A DNA stretch of 64,000 bases from Amycolatopsis oliviviridis (GCF_014654365.1 NZ_BNAY01000001.1:558001-622000); one strand, 5' to 3'. Positions 18,045 through 25,996 are shown, counted from the stretch's first letter. Notes: a model not told the origin generated them from the letters alone. Program-made: numbers and translations.

Positions 18045-18277
18045 TGCTGGTCTCCCGGATAGCCGGGGACGAGACGGACAACGGGTAAGCCTGCACAACG
18101 GCTGCGCAAGTCAACTCGCCGCCGCGTCGCCCTGGTAAGTCGCCCTGTGAAAGCGGCGGGGCCGCGGACATGCGGGTCGTTCGCGCGGGCTGGTGGACTC
18201 AACCTCACGTACTGCTCACCGTACGCTGCTCACCGGACCTGGCAATACCGCGTGGGATGATTCATCCTCGCGCATGG
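18045..18277. other. Intergenic region, no gene seen
   Basis: These 233 bases separate the variant STAS gene start from the HxlR stop. I see no credible gene. A short tandem-like pair, CTGCTCACCG at about 18206 and 18221, is the only visible structure. Promoter elements for the STAS gene are presumably here but none is clear. Confidence 0.5.
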
Positions 18278-18616
18278 TCACTCGCGCAAGGCCTTTTCCC
18301 AGGCGAGGCCCCAGTTCTCCAGCGGGTGCAACGCGTCGAGGAGTTGCCTGCCGAGCGGTGTCAGGCGGTAACCCTCCCCGCCGGTTTCCACGATGCGGCC
18401 TTCGGTGAGCTCGCCGAGCCGGGTGGCGAGCACGCTCGACGACATGCGCTCGCAGCGCCGCTGCAGTTCCCGGAACCCGGCCTCGCCCTCGCGTAGTTCC
18501 CAGATCACCCGCAGGGTCCACCGGCGCCCGAGCAGATCGAGTGCGGCCATGAGCGGACGGCCGGTTTCGGAGCCGCGGACCGGTCGTCCGGGCCGCGGGA
18601 TCGGGTCCTCGGGCAT
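18278..18616 (-). CDS. HxlR family winged-helix regulator
   Basis: The 112-residue protein is a single HxlR domain: ALDLLGRRWTLRVIWELREG, FRELQRRCERMSSSVLATRL and GYRLTPLGRQLLDALHPL. HxlR proteins often sense aldehydes or redox state. It diverges from a CxC-containing peroxidase-like gene and the space between them contains a long dyad whose arms are 16 of 17 identical. That strongly suggests joint control and autoregulation. ATG at 18616 has GGGGGTGGC upstream. Confidence 0.92.
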   Translation of the reverse strand: MPEDPIPRPGRPVRGSETGRPLMAALDLLGRRWTLRVIWELREGEAGFRELQRRCERMSSSVLATRLGELTEGRIVETGGEGYRLTPLGRQLLDALHPLENWGLAWEKALRE

Positions 18617-18627
18617 GCCACCCCCTT

Positions 18628-18673
18628 GTGCTTCGACTTTCGAAGCAGCATAGTGGTTCGAAAATCGAAGCAC
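18628..18673. promoter_or_regulatory. Long dyad operator for the HxlR/peroxidase-like divergent pair
   Basis: GTGCTTCGACTTTCGAA (18628-18644) and TTCGAAAATCGAAGCAC (18657-18673) are inverted copies that differ at one of 17 positions, with a 12-base spacer containing CATAGTG. Each arm is itself built around TCGA/TTCGAA. The dyad covers almost the whole intergenic region, so the regulator would block both promoters. Confidence 0.8.
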
Positions 18674-18685
18674 CCGAGGTGGTCC

Positions 18686-19243
18686 ATGGCACGTATCGCA
18701 CCGCTCACCCCGCCCTACGAGGCGGACGTCGAACAGGCTCTCCGGAAATGGATGCCGCCCGGTGTGGCTCGGGAACCACTGGCGCTCTTCCGGTTGCTGC
18801 AGCACAGTCCGGAACTGGCGTCGCGGATGCGTGTTCTCGGCGCGGGGGTGCTCGCGCACGGCGAACTCCCCGCGCTGGACCGGGAAATCGTCATCGCGCG
18901 GGTGACCGCGCGCTGCGGTTGCCGCTACGAATGGGGTGTCCACGCGGCTGTCTTCGCGTCGGAGGTCGGGCTGACGGCGGCGCAGGTCGAGGCGACCGTG
19001 ACCGGCGGCTCCACGCACCCGGCGTGGTCCGGGCGGCAGCGTGCGCTGATCGTCGCCGTCGACGAACTCCACGACACGGCAACGGTTTCCGCCGACGCGT
19101 GGGCCGCGCTCGCCGAGCACTATCCGGCTTCGCAGCTGCTGGAGTTCCTCGTCCTGGCCGGCTGGTACCGGACGATCGCCTACGTGGCCAACGGCGTCGG
19201 CCTCGAAGAGGAGACGTGGGCCGCCCCGTATCCCGGTCGCTAG
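18686..19243 (+). CDS. Carboxymuconolactone decarboxylase/AhpD family protein
   Basis: The 185-residue protein has the CMD fold with the redox motif in REIVIARVTARCGCRYEWG followed by VHAAVF. The CGC-x-YEW-x2-H arrangement matches AhpD-like peroxidase-type members more than true decarboxylases. It likely reduces peroxides or acts as a thiol-disulfide enzyme; the electron donor is unknown. The ATG at 18686 follows GAGGTGGTCC. It is divergent from HxlR with a shared dyad, which fits control by redox or aldehyde stress. Confidence 0.88.
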   Translation: MARIAPLTPPYEADVEQALRKWMPPGVAREPLALFRLLQHSPELASRMRVLGAGVLAHGELPALDREIVIARVTARCGCRYEWGVHAAVFASEVGLTAAQVEATVTGGSTHPAWSGRQRALIVAVDELHDTATVSADAWAALAEHYPASQLLEFLVLAGWYRTIAYVANGVGLEEETWAAPYPGR

Positions 19244-19449
19244 GGTTGGTGCGAGTCGACTTTCGTTGTATCGTCCCGTTCTCGTTTCGAGGCCTTCCAA
19301 GCGGCGAAGACGCACAGAAGTGCCGCCACGAAGCCGGCCGCGGTGAGTGTCCCGGCCCAGACGGCGCCGGTGCTGGCGAGAAGGTAGAGCTGGACAAAGG
19401 CGGTGCACGTGTAGACCACCGCCAGCCCCAGCCACAACCGTTGCGTCAT
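19240..19449 (-). CDS. Small two-helix membrane protein
   Basis: About 69 residues: MTQRLWLGLAVVYTCTAFVQ starts the first helix, a second hydrophobic stretch (LTAAGFVAALLCVFAAW) follows, and the tail is charged (KASKRERDDTTKVD). No family recognised. An alternative ATG lies one codon earlier, and GGGAG is close to both. Its last codons overlap the CMD gene end by four bases. A second-rank call because it is short, but the hydrophobic pattern and base use are coding-like. Confidence 0.6.
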   Translation of the reverse strand: MTQRLWLGLAVVYTCTAFVQLYLLASTGAVWAGTLTAAGFVAALLCVFAAWKASKRERDDTTKVDSHQP

Positions 19450-19552
19450 CATCTCCCGTCTCCGTTCGCCCGGTACGGGAGGTCAATCGCCGCCGGGCCG
19501 GATCGGGTTACAGGTTGTTCGAAAGCGGTGGTTTCCTGGCGGTGGGCCGAGT

Positions 19553-19622
19553 TCGGTACAGGTGGTCGTGAGTGGCAAGTGCCGTTAGAACGTCACTTGC
19601 CACTCACGACCACCTGTACCGA
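19553..19622. repeat. Long hairpin element, family C (29-12-29)
   Basis: The arms 19553-19581 and 19594-19622 are perfect reverse complements over 29 bases, with a 12-base loop CCGTTAGAACGT. The core GTCGTGAGTGGCAAGTG also appears at 45601-45618, and its complement in near-identical form at 45943-45960 and, shortened, at 2541-2554. Confidence 0.95.
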
Positions 19623-19667
19623 GCTGTGGTCCCCCTCGGCCCCGATACGACCTGGCGAGACTGCGGT

Positions 19668-19720
19668 GTTGCGAAAGCCACTTTCGCAACGTTGAAGGTT
19701 GTGAAAGTGGCTTTCGCAAC
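19668..19720. repeat. Long hairpin element, family A copy 2 (23-7-23)
   Basis: Arms 19668-19690 and 19698-19720 pair at 22 of 23 positions around the 7-base loop GTTGAAG. Relative to the copy at 2336-2388 it lies in the opposite orientation and differs at three of 53 bases. The following 20 bases (ATCCGGAGCCGGCACACCGG) also resemble the flank of copy 1. Confidence 0.93.
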
Positions 19721-19806
19721 ATCCGGAGCCGGCACACCGGCAAGCGAACCTTGCCACTTTTGCCTTACCCCTCAACTGGTGTTCATGGGGGTAGCGCTTC
19801 CGGCTG

Positions 19807-19857
19807 CCGTGAAGACCACCTTGAGAGCCCCGGAGTCCCTCAAGGAGGCCTTCACGG
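19807..19857. repeat. Long hairpin element with CCGTGAAGRCC arms (21-9-21)
   Basis: Arms 19807-19827 and 19837-19857 pair at 18 of 21 positions, with loop CCCCGGAGT. The theme GTGAAGGCC..CCTT is related to GTACATGAA..CCTT at 45507-45561 but is not the same sequence. Confidence 0.85.
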
Positions 19858-19892
19858 AAAGTTTGACCGGCTCCGCACCGAACGGCAGCGCG

Positions 19893-19947
19893 TGTCATGA
19901 AAGGGCCGTTCAAGACGTTTTTCGTCCTGAACGGCCCTTTCATGACA
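19893..19947. repeat. Long hairpin element, family D (25-5-25, T loop)
   Basis: Arms 19893-19917 and 19923-19947 pair at 24 of 25 positions, with loop TTTTT. The arm contains CATGAAAGGGCCGTTC. A free-standing hairpin of this strength could terminate transcription in both directions, but its membership in a row of four similar structures argues for a repeat family. Confidence 0.9.
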
Positions 19948-19985
19948 TCCGGAAACCGAGATCAGGCCCAGAGCCTCCGCCGCCC

Positions 19986-20972
19986 TCACGACCCGGCCAC
20001 CCGGAAGAAGTCCACCAGCCCGTCCCCGGACCGGGAACTTCGCCGCCGTTCCCACCACGTGCGGAACGGGGTCGACGCCATCGCGTGCCGCGTGTACGAC
20101 GTCATCATCGCGCGGTACACGTTCTCCGCCTGATCCCATGTCAGCCGTTCCTTGCGCCACGCCAGCACCAGCCGCATCCGCATGGGGTCGCCCTTGAGCG
20201 GCCGGACGACCATGCCCGGCAGTTCGGGCGCCGTGGGTTCCACGAGCTGCACGGCTTGCCCGGCGGCGATCAGGTTCCGCCCGCCGCCGTTGGGGCATTC
20301 GAAGCGGATCCGCGGGGTGAACCCGGCGCGATGCGTCGCCGCGCGCAGTGACGTCAGCGAGCCGTCCTCGGGGCCGGGTGGTCCGATCCACGCTTCGTCC
20401 GCGAGATCGGCGAGGTCGACTTCGAAGGCGCCGGCGAGCCGGTGCCGGGCGGGAAGGCCGATGAAGACGGGCACCCACGAGAACAGCACCCGGTGTCCCA
20501 AATGCTTCGCCAGCGGCACTTCCTGGTCGTCGGACATGGCGATGACGGCGATGTCGAGGGTCGCTCGGGCCAGCGCCTGCGCCAGCACCGCGCTCGACGG
20601 TTCCAGGTGGACGGTCACGTCCAGTCCCGGCAGCGCGCCGTCCAGCTGCTCGACGAAGGTGGGCAGACAGTCCATTTGGGACGATCCCAGCCGGACGGGG
20701 CCGTCGCCCAGCGCGCCGAGGAGGTCGCTTTCGAACCGGTCGAATTCCACGAGCAGGGTCAGGGCGCGGCGCAGCGTCTGTTCGCCGAACGGGGTCGGGG
20801 TGACACCGGTGTGGCTGCGGACGAACAGCGGCGCGCCGATCTGCCGTTCGAGCCGCTGGAGCAGCGAGGTCAGCGACGGCTGCGACATGCCCAGCGCGGC
20901 GGCGGCCTGCGAGAGGCTGCCCGCCTCGGCGATGGCGCAGATCGCCCGCAGGTGCCGGATCTCCAGGGCCAT
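19986..20972 (-). CDS. LysR family transcriptional regulator
   Basis: The 328-residue protein begins with the LysR winged helix (MALEIRHLRAICAIAEAGSL, then AAAALGMSQPSLTSLLQRLE, IGAPLFVRS) and continues with a LysR substrate-binding domain (VRLGSSQMDCLPTF, GFTPRIRFECPNGGGRNL). It is divergent from the M24 peptidase gene at 21063, its most likely target. The ATG at 20972 coincides with the normal LysR N-terminus. A downstream repeat island begins almost at its stop codon. Confidence 0.92.
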   Translation of the reverse strand: MALEIRHLRAICAIAEAGSLSQAAAALGMSQPSLTSLLQRLERQIGAPLFVRSHTGVTPTPFGEQTLRRALTLLVEFDRFESDLLGALGDGPVRLGSSQMDCLPTFVEQLDGALPGLDVTVHLEPSSAVLAQALARATLDIAVIAMSDDQEVPLAKHLGHRVLFSWVPVFIGLPARHRLAGAFEVDLADLADEAWIGPPGPEDGSLTSLRAATHRAGFTPRIRFECPNGGGRNLIAAGQAVQLVEPTAPELPGMVVRPLKGDPMRMRLVLAWRKERLTWDQAENVYRAMMTSYTRHAMASTPFRTWWERRRSSRSGDGLVDFFRVAGS

Positions 20973-21062
20973 AGGCGGAGTCTATCGCCGCCGGTCATTA
21001 CGTCCGGGCCGCTCGCGGTGTGAAGGTGCGACCAGAACCGTGTCTACCTGAAGGGGGAGCCG

Positions 21063-22478
21063 ATGACCGGCGACCGAACCCGGCCGGATCTGCGCGCGCT
21101 GCTGGCCGCGAAGGGGTTCCGGAACTGGATCAGCGACGGCTGGGAGCCCGCCGACACCACCGTCGACGTGCCGGCGGGGAGCGCCGAGGCCGCCGCCGCC
21201 CATCGCGGCAGGCTGTCGGCGGAACTGCCCGGGCAGCGGATCGCGCTCGCGGCCGGTCGCGCCGTCGTGCGGTCCAACGACACCTACCACGGCTTCCGCG
21301 CCGACAGCGACTTCGTCTGGCTCACCGGTTGCCAGCGCGAAGGCGCGATCCTGGTGCTGACCCCGGCGGGGGACAGCCACCACGCCACGCTGTACGTCCC
21401 GCGCCCGGCCGAGCCGGACGAGCCCGACTTCGTGGGCGACGCCGACACCAGCCCGCTGTGGGTCGGCACCGCCGCCGGGCCCGCCGCGTACGGCGAGGCA
21501 CTCGGCATCGAATGCCGTCCGCTGGAGGACCTCCCGCACGGCTTGCGCGGACGGAATCCGAGCTTCCTGGTCGGCGCCGGAGTCGATCCCGCGCTCGACG
21601 CGTACGGCTTCGGCCACAGCGACCGGCTCCGGACGGTCCTCGCGGACCTGCGGCGGATCAAGGACGACTGGGAGATCGGCCAGCTGCGCGACGCCGTCGA
21701 CGCCACCGCGCTCGGATTCGCCGACGTGCTGGCCGCGCTGCCGGAAGCGGTCCGCGGCGGCGGTGAACGCTGGCTGCAGGGCACCTTCGACCGGCGTGCC
21801 CGCACCGAGGGCACCGGCCCCGGCTACGCCTCCATCGTCGCGGCCGGGCCGCACGCGCCGATCCTGCACTGGACGCGCTGCGACGGGCAGGTGACCGAGG
21901 ACAGCCTCCTGCTGCTCGACGCGGGAGTCGAGCTGGATTCCTTGTACACGGCGGACATCACCCGCACGTTCCCGGTCGGCGGCGAGTTCACCACGGCCCA
22001 GCGCGACGTCTACGACCTGGTGTACAAGGCGCATCTCGCGGCGCTGGCGGAGGTGCGCCCGGGTCAGGACTTCGCCGCCTTCCAGACGACGGCGCTGGGC
22101 GTGCTCGCGTCGGGGTTGCACGATTGGGGTCTGCTTCCGGTGTCGGTGGACGAGGCGCTGTCGCCGGACGGGCAGCAGCACCGGCGGTACATCGTCTGCG
22201 GGACCGGCCATTTCCTCGGACTGGACGTCCACGATTGCGCCTCAGCGAGTCCCGGGGCCTACCGCGAGGGCACGCTCGTCGAGGGCATGGCGCTGGCGGT
22301 GGAGCCCGGTCTGTACTTCCACGCCGGTGACCGGACGGTGCCGCCGGAGCTGCGCGGCCTCGGCGTCCGCATCGAGGACAACGTCGTGGTCACCGGATCC
22401 GGGCACGAACTGCTTTCCGGCGGGTTCCCTTCGACCGCCGACGAGATCACCGCCTGGGTCCGGGCGGCCAGGGGGTGA
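21063..22478 (+). CDS. Xaa-Pro aminopeptidase (aminopeptidase P, M24B)
   Basis: The 471-residue protein has an AMP_N domain (about residues 45-180; VVRSNDTYHGFRADSDFVWL) and an M24 catalytic domain. The five metal ligands are visible: Asp in LLLDAGVELDSLYTADITRT (two aspartates), His in CGTGHFLGLDVHD, Glu in EGMALAVEPGLYF and Glu in GVRIEDNVVVT. It removes the N-terminal residue from peptides with proline second. ATG at 21063 follows AAGGGGGAG. It is divergent from a LysR gene. Its place beside hydroxyproline catabolic genes suggests joint use of proline-rich peptides. Confidence 0.94.
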   Translation: MTGDRTRPDLRALLAAKGFRNWISDGWEPADTTVDVPAGSAEAAAAHRGRLSAELPGQRIALAAGRAVVRSNDTYHGFRADSDFVWLTGCQREGAILVLTPAGDSHHATLYVPRPAEPDEPDFVGDADTSPLWVGTAAGPAAYGEALGIECRPLEDLPHGLRGRNPSFLVGAGVDPALDAYGFGHSDRLRTVLADLRRIKDDWEIGQLRDAVDATALGFADVLAALPEAVRGGGERWLQGTFDRRARTEGTGPGYASIVAAGPHAPILHWTRCDGQVTEDSLLLLDAGVELDSLYTADITRTFPVGGEFTTAQRDVYDLVYKAHLAALAEVRPGQDFAAFQTTALGVLASGLHDWGLLPVSVDEALSPDGQQHRRYIVCGTGHFLGLDVHDCASASPGAYREGTLVEGMALAVEPGLYFHAGDRTVPPELRGLGVRIEDNVVVTGSGHELLSGGFPSTADEITAWVRAARG

Positions 22479-22480
22479 AG

Positions 22481-22515
22481 CGCCGGAGGGCCGGCCCGAG
22501 TCCGGCCCTCCGGTG
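22481..22515. terminator. Bidirectional intrinsic terminator
   Basis: CGCCGGAGGGCCGG (22481-22494) pairs with CCGGCCCTCCGGTG (22502-22515) at 13 of 14 positions around a 7-base loop. It lies between the M24 stop (22478) and the convergent secreted-protein stop (22522), ideal for ending both transcripts. Confidence 0.85.
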
Positions 22516-22521
22516 TCCCCG

Positions 22522-23655
22522 TCAGTACGAGATGGTGTGCCCGGCGAGGATCCGCTGGGCCGCCCCGGTCGTGGACAGCCCGGCGGCGGGCCGGTCCTCG
22601 GTGAAGTACTCACGGAAGTCCTGGCTGAAGTCGCGGGTCATCAGCGCGATCGTGCGGTCCCAGTTCCCGCCGTCCGGCCCGTTCGACGCCCACAGGTCCA
22701 GCAGGGACGAGCCGATCCGGCCCTGCACGGTGTCCCCGGCGTCCCAGCCGGGGGTCGAGGCGTCGTTCCGGAAGCTGTAGGAGCTGCCGTTGTCGTAGAC
22801 GTAGCGATAGTCGCCGAGGGCATAGGCGGCGACGGCGTCGGCGAAGCCTTCGGTCCACGCGCACGATTCCGAACTGTGCTTCTCGATGTAGTGCGGATTG
22901 CAGTTGTCGACCACGGGGAAACCATGCCCGTAGAGCTGCCATTGCAGCCAGTGCCCGGCCTCGTGGAGCACGAGATGCTTCGAATCCGGCATCGTCGCGC
23001 CGAGGAAGACGTAGTTCGTGTTCGGGTAGTCCCAGTAGCCGCCGTCGGCGACCTTCGGATCCCAGACGAACGTGATCTGGTCGCAGCGGCCGTCGGCTTG
23101 GCGGCCGGTCCAGCAGGACGAAGCGGGGTTCGCGCGCTTCCAGTAGAGGACGTTGAGCGTGTCCACCACCTTCCACGCCCGCTGCAGCGCGGACGGCACC
23201 TTCACCGTGCCGAGGTCCTGGGTGCCGGACACGTTCGTGCGGCGGGCCGAGTCGAACCTGTAGTCGGTGGTGTCGTTCGCGGCCTTGACGACCCGCCACA
23301 TCGAGGTGCTGCTCGACCGGAACCGGACGTAGGCCTCGGCGAGGGAAGCGGTGTGGCAGGCGGTGAACCGGCCGTCGGACGCGCCGGTGATGCCCGTGGC
23401 GAGTCTGTTCGTCGCACCGGAACCGGTGCGTCCCCACAGTTCCCAGTTCGCGTTCCGGGCCACCTGGGTGCGCACGGGTTTGCTCGTCCCGGCTTCGGCG
23501 TCGAGATGGTCGAAGGCGAGTGTGCCGGTGAGACAGGCGTTCGCGGCCGCCGTCGCCGGCGTGGCGGCCGCGAACGCGGTCAGCCCGAGGGTGGTGACGA
23601 GCACCGCGCCGAACGCTCGAAGCCGTCGGCTCGCGGATCTGCGGATCAGCTGCAC
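22522..23655 (-). CDS. Secreted HExxH zinc metalloprotease-like protein
   Basis: The 377-residue protein has a signal peptide (LRAFGAVLVTTLGLTAFAAA, cleavage near ATA-AN) and a metalloprotease motif HEAGHWLQW at the end of DSKHLVLHEAGHW. A downstream CAWTEGFADAVAAYALG could give the third ligand in a gluzincin-like arrangement. Paired cysteines (NACLTGTL, FTACHTASL, SCWTGRQADGRCDQ, NCNPHYIEKHSSESCAW) suit export. The N-terminal part may be a binding domain. GTG at 23655 follows GAGGAG. Substrate unknown; it is next to the Xaa-Pro peptidase. The longer in-frame ATG at 23760 overlaps the promoter. Confidence 0.82.
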   Translation of the reverse strand: MQLIRRSASRRLRAFGAVLVTTLGLTAFAAATPATAAANACLTGTLAFDHLDAEAGTSKPVRTQVARNANWELWGRTGSGATNRLATGITGASDGRFTACHTASLAEAYVRFRSSSTSMWRVVKAANDTTDYRFDSARRTNVSGTQDLGTVKVPSALQRAWKVVDTLNVLYWKRANPASSCWTGRQADGRCDQITFVWDPKVADGGYWDYPNTNYVFLGATMPDSKHLVLHEAGHWLQWQLYGHGFPVVDNCNPHYIEKHSSESCAWTEGFADAVAAYALGDYRYVYDNGSSYSFRNDASTPGWDAGDTVQGRIGSSLLDLWASNGPDGGNWDRTIALMTRDFSQDFREYFTEDRPAAGLSTTGAAQRILAGHTISY

Positions 23656-23858
23656 GGGAATCTCCTCGCTGGAGGGAACGACGGTGCGCCCGTGACCCTG
23701 TGTCGACGGTGACACACCGGTTGGTGAAGGAGTTTCATCGCGACCGGAGCCGCCCACCATCGCGTCGCCCCATCGGCCGCGGCTATGCCCTCCCCGCCGG
23801 ACGGCGTGTCATGATGTCCGCGAACTCGATCGGCAAAGCGAACGATTCGCCCCTCCGG

Positions 23859-23877
23859 TCGTACGGTTTGACGAACG
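23859..23877. promoter_or_regulatory. Putative operator, copy 1 (regulator promoter)
   Basis: TCGTACGGTTTGACGAACG matches the site at 24540-24558 (TCGTTCGTTTTACCGAACG) at 14 of 19 positions, with TCGT-N-CG-N-TTT and CGAACG conserved. It lies 15 bases before the XRE-cupin start, so autoregulation is likely. Confidence 0.6.
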
Positions 23878-23891
23878 ACAGGGGAGAAGTG

Positions 23892-24491
23892 GTGGAGGAC
23901 GAGACGCCCTCGATCCGGGACATGCTGGCGGTCAACCTGCGTGCGGCCAGGGCGGCGCGGGGGATCTCGCTGTCCGAGCTGTCGCGACGGTCGGGCATCG
24001 GCAAGGCGACGCTGTCGCAGCTGGAGTCCGGCGGCGGCAATCCGACCATCGAGACCGTGTTCAGCCTGTCCAGGGTGCTGGAGGTGGCGATCTCCGACCT
24101 GCTCGACCATCGGGCCGGTGGCGCGCTCACCGTGGTGCGCGGCGCCGACGTCGAGGTGCTCAGCGGCGAGGGCGTCGATCTCCGGCCGTTGCGGCGGATC
24201 GAGACCGGTGAGGGCGTCTTCGAGGTCTACGACCAGGTGGTGCGCGGCGACGCGCCGCAGCGTTCGCAGGGGCACGTCGGGATCGAGCACACCGTCGTGC
24301 AGTCCGGTTCGCTGAAGGTCGAGGTGGCGGGCAGGACCGTCGAGGTCGGCCCGGGGGATTACGTCGCCTTCGACGCCCGTGAGCCGCATTGCTACACCGC
24401 TTCCGACGGCCCGGTGCACTCGGTCCTGCTGCTGCAGTACCGCGCCGACGAACGGCTCGACGGCAGGCCGCATCCGGTCATGAAGGGCTGA
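23892..24491 (+). CDS. XRE family regulator with C-terminal cupin domain
   Basis: The 199-residue protein has an N-terminal helix-turn-helix (LRAARAARGISLSELSRRSG, IGKATLSQLESGGGNPTIET) and a C-terminal cupin (HTVVQSGSLKVEV, VGPGDYVAFDAREPHCYTA). Cupin-XRE proteins often sense small metabolites and control adjacent catabolic operons. GTG at 23892 has GGGGAG six bases before it; GTG at 23889 is the alternative. It sits directly upstream of the hydroxyproline-type operon, and both carry a shared operator-like sequence, so it is most likely that operon's regulator. Confidence 0.9.
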   Translation: MEDETPSIRDMLAVNLRAARAARGISLSELSRRSGIGKATLSQLESGGGNPTIETVFSLSRVLEVAISDLLDHRAGGALTVVRGADVEVLSGEGVDLRPLRRIETGEGVFEVYDQVVRGDAPQRSQGHVGIEHTVVQSGSLKVEVAGRTVEVGPGDYVAFDAREPHCYTASDGPVHSVLLLQYRADERLDGRPHPVMKG

Positions 24492-24505
24492 CCGCTCCCG
24501 AGGTA

Positions 24506-24558
24506 TTGACACTCCTCCGGGGAGGAACCTACTCTCCGATCGTTCGTTTTACCGAACG
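24506..24558 (+). promoter_or_regulatory. Promoter and operator of the hydroxyproline-type operon
   Basis: TTGACA (24506-24511) and TACTCT (24530-24535) form a sigma-70-like promoter with an 18-base spacer. The operator-like TCGTTCGTTTTACCGAACG follows at 24540-24558, containing CGTTCG and CGAACG as inverted halves. It overlaps the expected transcription start, the right place for repression by the XRE-cupin protein. Confidence 0.65.
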
Positions 24559-24569
24559 CTGGAGGTGCG

Positions 24570-25733
24570 ATGAACCGAACGCGCGTGGTCGTACTCGGCG
24601 CCGGCATCATCGGCGCCGCGTGTGCCCGTGAGCTGAGCCGGGCGGGCTTCGACGTCGTGGTCGTGGATCGCGGCCGTCCCGCCGGGGGCACCACTTCGCA
24701 CGGCGAGGGCAACATCCTCGTCTCCGACAAGGGACCCGGCGCCGAGCTCGAACTCGCGAAGCTGTCGACGGCCCTGTGGCCTCAGGTGGTCGCCGAGATC
24801 GCCGACGAGGACGCGCTTGCCGCCTCGGCGATCGAGTACGACCCCAAAGGTGGCATCGTGGTCGCCACCACGGACGACGGCGCCCGCGCCCTCAGCGCGT
24901 TCGCCGCGACGCAGTCCGGTGTCCGCGCGGAACCGTTGTCGCCAAAGGAACTCGCCGAAGCGGAACCTGCGGTGACCCGCGAGGTGACCGCCGCGTTCCA
25001 CTACCCGGAGGACGCTCAGGTCCAGCCCGCGGGCGCGGCGCTGGCCCTGCTGGGGTCCGCGCTGCGGCACGGCGCCCGGCTGCGGTCCGACACCGAGGTC
25101 GTCGGCGCGACCGTCCACAAGGGACGGATCACCGGGGTCAACGTGCCCGGCGAGGTGATCGAGGCCGACGTCGTCGTGAACGCGGCGGGTCCGTGGGCCG
25201 GTCAGGTGTCGGCGCTGCTCGGTGCCCCGATCGCGATCCGCCCGCGCCGGGGCGAGGTGCTGGTGACCACGCCGATGCCCGGCGTCATCCGGCACAAGGT
25301 GTACGACGCCGATTACGTCGGCGCGGTCGGTGCCGATTCGGGCGAGCTCCAGACCTCCGCCGTCGTCGAGTCGACCTGGGGCGGCACCGTGCTGATCGGC
25401 TCGTCCCGCCGCCGGGTGGAGTTCGACGACGCGATCCGCCCGGACGTGCTGAGCGCCATCGCCGTCAAGGCACTGAAGTTGTTCCCGTCGCTCGCCGACG
25501 TCGCGGTGATGCGGGCGTACGGCGGGTTCCGGCCCTACGTCGACGATCATCTCCCGGTGCTCGGCGAGGATCCACGGCTGGCGAACCTCTGGCACGCCAC
25601 CGGGCACGAGGGCGCCGGTATCGGGCTGAGCGTCGGCACCGCGCGGCTGCTGCGCGAACTGCTCACCGGGACGGAGCCCGCGATGCCGGTCGAGGAATTC
25701 ACCGTGGATCGTCCGGCGGTGGTGGCCGCATGA
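24570..25733 (+). CDS. FAD-dependent oxidoreductase (DAO family), hydroxyproline-type dehydrogenase catalytic subunit
   Basis: The 387-residue protein has an N-terminal FAD-binding motif VVVLGAGIIGAACARELSRA, a central FAD-dependent amino acid oxidase fold (FHYPEDAQVQPAGAALAL, VVVNAAGPWAG) and the C-terminal VMRAYGGFRPYVDDHLPVLG with GHEGAGIGLSVGTA. It matches the beta subunit of D-hydroxyproline dehydrogenase and related glycine/sarcosine oxidases. It would oxidise a cyclic D-amino acid, here probably cis-4-hydroxy-D-proline made by the epimerase at 28251. The next gene overlaps by four bases (ATGA). GGAGG precedes the ATG. Confidence 0.88.
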   Translation: MNRTRVVVLGAGIIGAACARELSRAGFDVVVVDRGRPAGGTTSHGEGNILVSDKGPGAELELAKLSTALWPQVVAEIADEDALAASAIEYDPKGGIVVATTDDGARALSAFAATQSGVRAEPLSPKELAEAEPAVTREVTAAFHYPEDAQVQPAGAALALLGSALRHGARLRSDTEVVGATVHKGRITGVNVPGEVIEADVVVNAAGPWAGQVSALLGAPIAIRPRRGEVLVTTPMPGVIRHKVYDADYVGAVGADSGELQTSAVVESTWGGTVLIGSSRRRVEFDDAIRPDVLSAIAVKALKLFPSLADVAVMRAYGGFRPYVDDHLPVLGEDPRLANLWHATGHEGAGIGLSVGTARLLRELLTGTEPAMPVEEFTVDRPAVVAA

Positions 25734-25996
25734 GCGACCGGCCGATCCGGATCACCGTCGACGGCGAACCCCTGACCGGGATCGCGGGCCAGAGCGTGGC
25801 GGGAGTTTTGCTCGCTGCGGGACGGATCTCCTGGCGTGCGACGCGTTCCGGCGCGCCCCGCGGCGTGTTCTGTGGGATCGGCGCGTGCTTCGACTGCCTG
25901 CTCACGGTCAATGACGTGCCCGACGTCCGCGCGTGCCGTCGTCCGGCCGCCGACGGCGACGAGATCCGCACCCAGACCCGGGAGGAGCACGCGTGA
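25730..25996 (+). CDS. [2Fe-2S] ferredoxin-like subunit of the dehydrogenase
   Basis: This 88-residue protein has a plant-type [2Fe-2S] binding loop: GVFCGIGACFDCLLTV followed by a distant cysteine in VRACRRP. The spacing C-x4-C-x2-C plus a later Cys matches the gamma subunit of heterotrimeric hydroxyproline dehydrogenase and SoxA-type subunits. It overlaps the catalytic subunit by four bases and the next gene by four, indicating coupled translation of a complex. Confidence 0.9.
   Translation: MSDRPIRITVDGEPLTGIAGQSVAGVLLAAGRISWRATRSGAPRGVFCGIGACFDCLLTVNDVPDVRACRRPAADGDEIRTQTREEHA

Larger units (their letters stand above)
19453..19985. other. Repeat island of four consecutive long hairpins
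   Basis: No gene is supported in these 533 bases. They hold four long hairpins in a row (19553-19622, 19668-19720, 19807-19857, 19893-19947), each of a different sequence family. A TTGCCTTACCCCTCAACTG segment at about 19764 is shared with the block at 2.5 kb. The block lies between two convergent genes (small membrane protein and LysR both read leftwards, with the LysR stop at 19986). Confidence 0.85.

Noticed and set aside
19453..19985. CRISPR-like array
   Set aside because: Hairpins differ in sequence and spacing and there are no identical direct repeats with unique spacers; no cas genes are near.
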